The position numbers and the translations under genes are program-made. A stretch of DNA of 7,064 nt from JBGOUJ01 sp041477005 (GTDB taxonomy: Bacteria; Acidobacteriota; Terriglobia; Bryobacterales; JACQDG01): contig JBGOUJ010000414.1 of NCBI GenBank assembly GCA_041477005.1, positions 1-7,064 on the forward strand. The letters are read 5' to 3'. Below, piece by piece: positions 5,297 to 7,064 of the stretch (its first letter is position 1; each line of letters begins with the position of its first letter). Under the pieces are notes generated by a model. It was not told the origin of the DNA. It searched no databases and was given only the letters and a program-made list of their open reading frames with translations.

Positions 5297-6871
5297 TCAC
5301 AAAGTCGGCTTAATCGTGTCGGCTTCCGCCACCATCTTGCGTTCACCGCCCTGGCGCTCGTAAATCTCGATGCAATGGATGGTCATCACGTGCCGGTAAC
5401 TCCGCCAGATCTCCCCCACGCGCGGGTCCTGCGAGAGATACTCCATCAGCTCGAAGTTCGATTCGCCGTGCCCGATCGAGCGCGTGTGGCAGTCGACCAT
5501 CACCAGACGCGGCGGCGTCTTTACCAGATCGGAAACCAGGGCATCGAAAAAATACTTTTCCGCCGGTCCCATCTCCGCCGGCCGGTGATAGGGGAACCCT
5601 GTGGCGGGCGAGTGTGCCTGGTGGTAGATCGCGGGGAGCAGCCACAGGGAGGAGAAGCGCGAGTCCCACCGCGCCCCCGCGTAATTGACCGACGGGAAGG
5701 CAGGGTAAACCCCGATGTTGAACAGCACAACCGGCTCCCCTGGAGCATGCTGTTTCATCACGTCGATCAACTGCTCCACCTCGTCGTCGCGCGGAACCTG
5801 CCGCTTCTGCACGAGCAGGAATGCAAGCCCCGCCGTCCCCAGGACGAACGCCCACCAGAACCGCCTCTGCATCGACGGAATCCACAACGTCAGTTCCGCT
5901 GCCATCAGGGCAAACAACAGCGTGGTCGCCGCCCCGGGCGGATAGAAGTGATAGCCAAAGCCCTTTTGCTGGACAATCGCGCTCGCGAGCAAGCTGACCG
6001 TTGCAATAGCCACCACGTGGCGCAGCTCGCGCAGCTCGGTCCGTGAGGGAATTACATAGCAGAGGACCAGGGCCAAGGCCACGGCGCACAGCTTCACTGG
6101 TGGCTGAAACAGCAGGTTCATCACCGGAATATCGCCGATGCTGAAGGCGCGCCGCGCCAGGGGAATCACGCGCCGGTAGTAATCCGGCGCGCCGAAAACA
6201 ATATAAGCCGCCAGGATCGCTTGAACGAGCGCGATGGCCCAATTCTCCCGCCGCTTCCACAGCGACCACGCGCCCCGCTCGATCGCCAGGTAAATCTCGA
6301 TCAAGAGCCACAGCAGCAGGAAATATGGCTTGATCGCCATGCCGATCCCGGCCAGGATTCCAACCAAGGTCGTGAAGGCCGCGCTGCCCGGCCGGGCGCC
6401 CGGTCGACCCCTGGCCCAGCCCGCCGCCGACAGCACATAAGGCATCACCAGGAGCAGCATGAAATGCTCGCGCTGCCCGAAGAACGCCCGTGCGCCCGGC
6501 AGGAACAGCGCCAGCAGCGTCACCAGCACAAAGGCCCGAAGCTGCGGAAAGGCCGACTCCAGGCTGTGGTCGAGCGACCGCGCGCACAAGCCGAGCGACA
6601 GCAGGATCCAGAGAATAACGTAGGCCTTGAAAACGACCGTCTCGGACAGGTGCGTGACGCGGCTGATCCACGCCGGCGGAAGGTTGAGGAAGAAAATGGC
6701 TGGGGGATTAGGGTCGACGACGTCCCGATAGAGCACCGCGCCGTCGAGCAGGCGGGCGGCGCTCGAAAGGATCCACGCCACGTCGTGATCGAGCCGGACC
6801 GGCGCCTGGTAGGCGATCGCTGCAACCAGCAGCGCCAGAGCGAGCGCCCGCCACAGCACCGGGCCGTCCAT
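5297..6871 (-). CDS. Polytopic membrane protein, probable GT-C-fold glycosyltransferase (ArnT/PMT-like)
   Basis: From the ATG at 6871 this is a 524-residue protein with about 11 hydrophobic segments (near 7-23, 78-98, 111-128, 133-150, 166-182, 183-198, 211-227, 259-275, 285-300, 312-331 and 338-355) and a soluble C-terminal domain from about 358. LDHDVAW at 27-33, in the first loop just after the first membrane segment, matches the position of the catalytic Asp motif in GT-C enzymes. VVDPNPPAIFF (51-61), GQREHF (132-137) and QQKGFGYHFYP (301-311) are further loop motifs. Such enzymes move a sugar from a polyprenyl-phosphate donor to lipid or protein on the outer side of the membrane; donor and acceptor cannot be read here. 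The frame extends to a GTG at 6976, but that start would almost abut the divergent gene, and the added 35 residues look unlike a signal. No ribosome binding site is clear at either start. Confidence 0.7.
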   Translation of the reverse strand: MDGPVLWRALALALLVAAIAYQAPVRLDHDVAWILSSAARLLDGAVLYRDVVDPNPPAIFFLNLPPAWISRVTHLSETVVFKAYVILWILLSLGLCARSLDHSLESAFPQLRAFVLVTLLALFLPGARAFFGQREHFMLLLVMPYVLSAAGWARGRPGARPGSAAFTTLVGILAGIGMAIKPYFLLLWLLIEIYLAIERGAWSLWKRRENWAIALVQAILAAYIVFGAPDYYRRVIPLARRAFSIGDIPVMNLLFQPPVKLCAVALALVLCYVIPSRTELRELRHVVAIATVSLLASAIVQQKGFGYHFYPPGAATTLLFALMAAELTLWIPSMQRRFWWAFVLGTAGLAFLLVQKRQVPRDDEVEQLIDVMKQHAPGEPVVLFNIGVYPAFPSVNYAGARWDSRFSSLWLLPAIYHQAHSPATGFPYHRPAEMGPAEKYFFDALVSDLVKTPPRLVMVDCHTRSIGHGESNFELMEYLSQDPRVGEIWRSYRHVMTIHCIEIYERQGGERKMVAEADTIKPTL

Positions 6872-6915
6872 TGCGAGCTTGCGCAAGAGCCAGCTTACCG
6901 ATCCCCGAGCCGCGG

Positions 6916-6942
6916 TTGCAACACGGACCAGAATTGCAACAC
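6916..6942. promoter_or_regulatory. Direct repeat TTGCAACAC in the divergent promoter region
   Basis: TTGCAACAC occurs at 6916-6924 and again at 6934-6942, 18 bases start to start, just under two helix turns, so both copies would lie on nearly the same face of the DNA. The pair lies between the preferred start of the GT-C-like gene (6871) and the start of the divergent methyltransferase (6983). A TATGAT at 6961-6966 could be a -10 box for the plus-strand gene. Binding by a regulator is inferred from position only. Confidence 0.25.
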
Positions 6943-6982
6943 CATACCCACTGATTGATGTATGATTCTGATCCACCCCGTT

Positions 6983-7064
6983 ATGCCGCGTCCGGTCCGG
7001 GACAAATTCTTCTACACGTCGATAGCCGCCGAGTTCGATGGGATGATGAACCCGTACGATCTCG
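6983..7064 (+). CDS. N-terminus of a probable SAM-dependent methyltransferase (cut by window end)
   Basis: Only 27 codons are visible: MPRPVRDKFFYTSIAAEFD followed by GMMNPYDL. The pattern of an aromatic pair, S-I-A-x-E-F-D and then M-N-P-Y-D-L is typical of the region just before the Rossmann fold in class I methyltransferases of the UbiE-like type. The glycine-rich SAM motif would lie beyond the window. An in-frame ATG also exists at 6962, adding 7 residues, with a stop just before it at 6956-6958. No ribosome binding site is clear for either. The substrate is unknown. The gene is divergent from the GT-C-like gene. Confidence 0.5.
   Translation, partial: MPRPVRDKFFYTSIAAEFDGMMNPYDL

Noticed and set aside
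991..5301. TCGGTCACA present near both island edges (991-999 and 5293-5301), considered as a target-site duplication
   Set aside because: A 9-base match is expected many times by chance in 7 kb, the downstream copy lies across the GT-C stop codon, and no integrase or transposase is present.
4804..5346. 180-codon minus-strand open frame across the intergenic region
   Set aside because: It overlaps the end of the GT-C-like gene in another frame, reads through both perfect palindromes, has an Arg/Gly/Ala-rich low-complexity start and shows no recognisable domain. It may be a shadow frame, although a small hypothetical gene starting inside it cannot be excluded.
5343..6671. 442-codon minus-strand frame within the GT-C-like gene
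   Set aside because: It is an alternative frame of the same strand, Ala/Arg/Gly-rich, lacking the membrane segments and motifs of the real frame.
6221..6958. 245-codon plus-strand open frame opposite the GT-C-like gene
   Set aside because: It is rich in Arg, Gln and Pro with no domain, as expected for the antisense of a hydrophobic high-GC gene.

Overview
This window is GC-rich bacterial DNA, probably from a chromosome. No phage, plasmid or insertion-sequence gene is visible. The composition and the gene families would fit a high-GC environmental lineage such as Acidobacteriota or Planctomycetota, but nothing here fixes the taxon.

Layout. (1) Bases 1-980, plus strand: the C-terminal part of a polytopic membrane protein with a soluble tail, cut by the window edge. 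(2) Bases 1052-1539, plus strand: a VapBC-like toxin-antitoxin pair. The antitoxin is intact, but the PIN toxin stops at codon 77 and lacks its second catalytic half. (3) Bases 1633-4671, minus strand: a two-gene operon with a large Type IIG-like N6-adenine DNA methyltransferase that carries its own target-recognition region. It is followed after only 6 bases by a complete PIN-domain nuclease with all four expected acidic residues. (4) Bases 4672-5296: a 625-base gap with no convincing gene. It holds an AT-rich candidate promoter for the methyltransferase operon and two long perfect palindromes (28 and 26 bp) that share the core GCAAATTTGC. (5) Bases 5297-6871, minus strand: a second polytopic membrane protein that looks like a GT-C-fold glycosyltransferase (ArnT/PMT-like). 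(6) From 6983, plus strand: the first 27 codons of a probable class I SAM-dependent methyltransferase, divergent from the GT-C gene and cut by the window end.

The two membrane-protein regions have high GC (72-78% in sampled 60-base lines). The toxin-antitoxin and methyltransferase-PIN stretch is lower (53-62%), which suggests a small acquired defence or stability island between ordinary envelope-biosynthesis genes. The most interesting unit is the methyltransferase-PIN operon. It resembles a restriction-modification system in which the recognised nuclease is missing and a toxin-type PIN nuclease occupies the partner position. That functional link is an inference from gene order alone.
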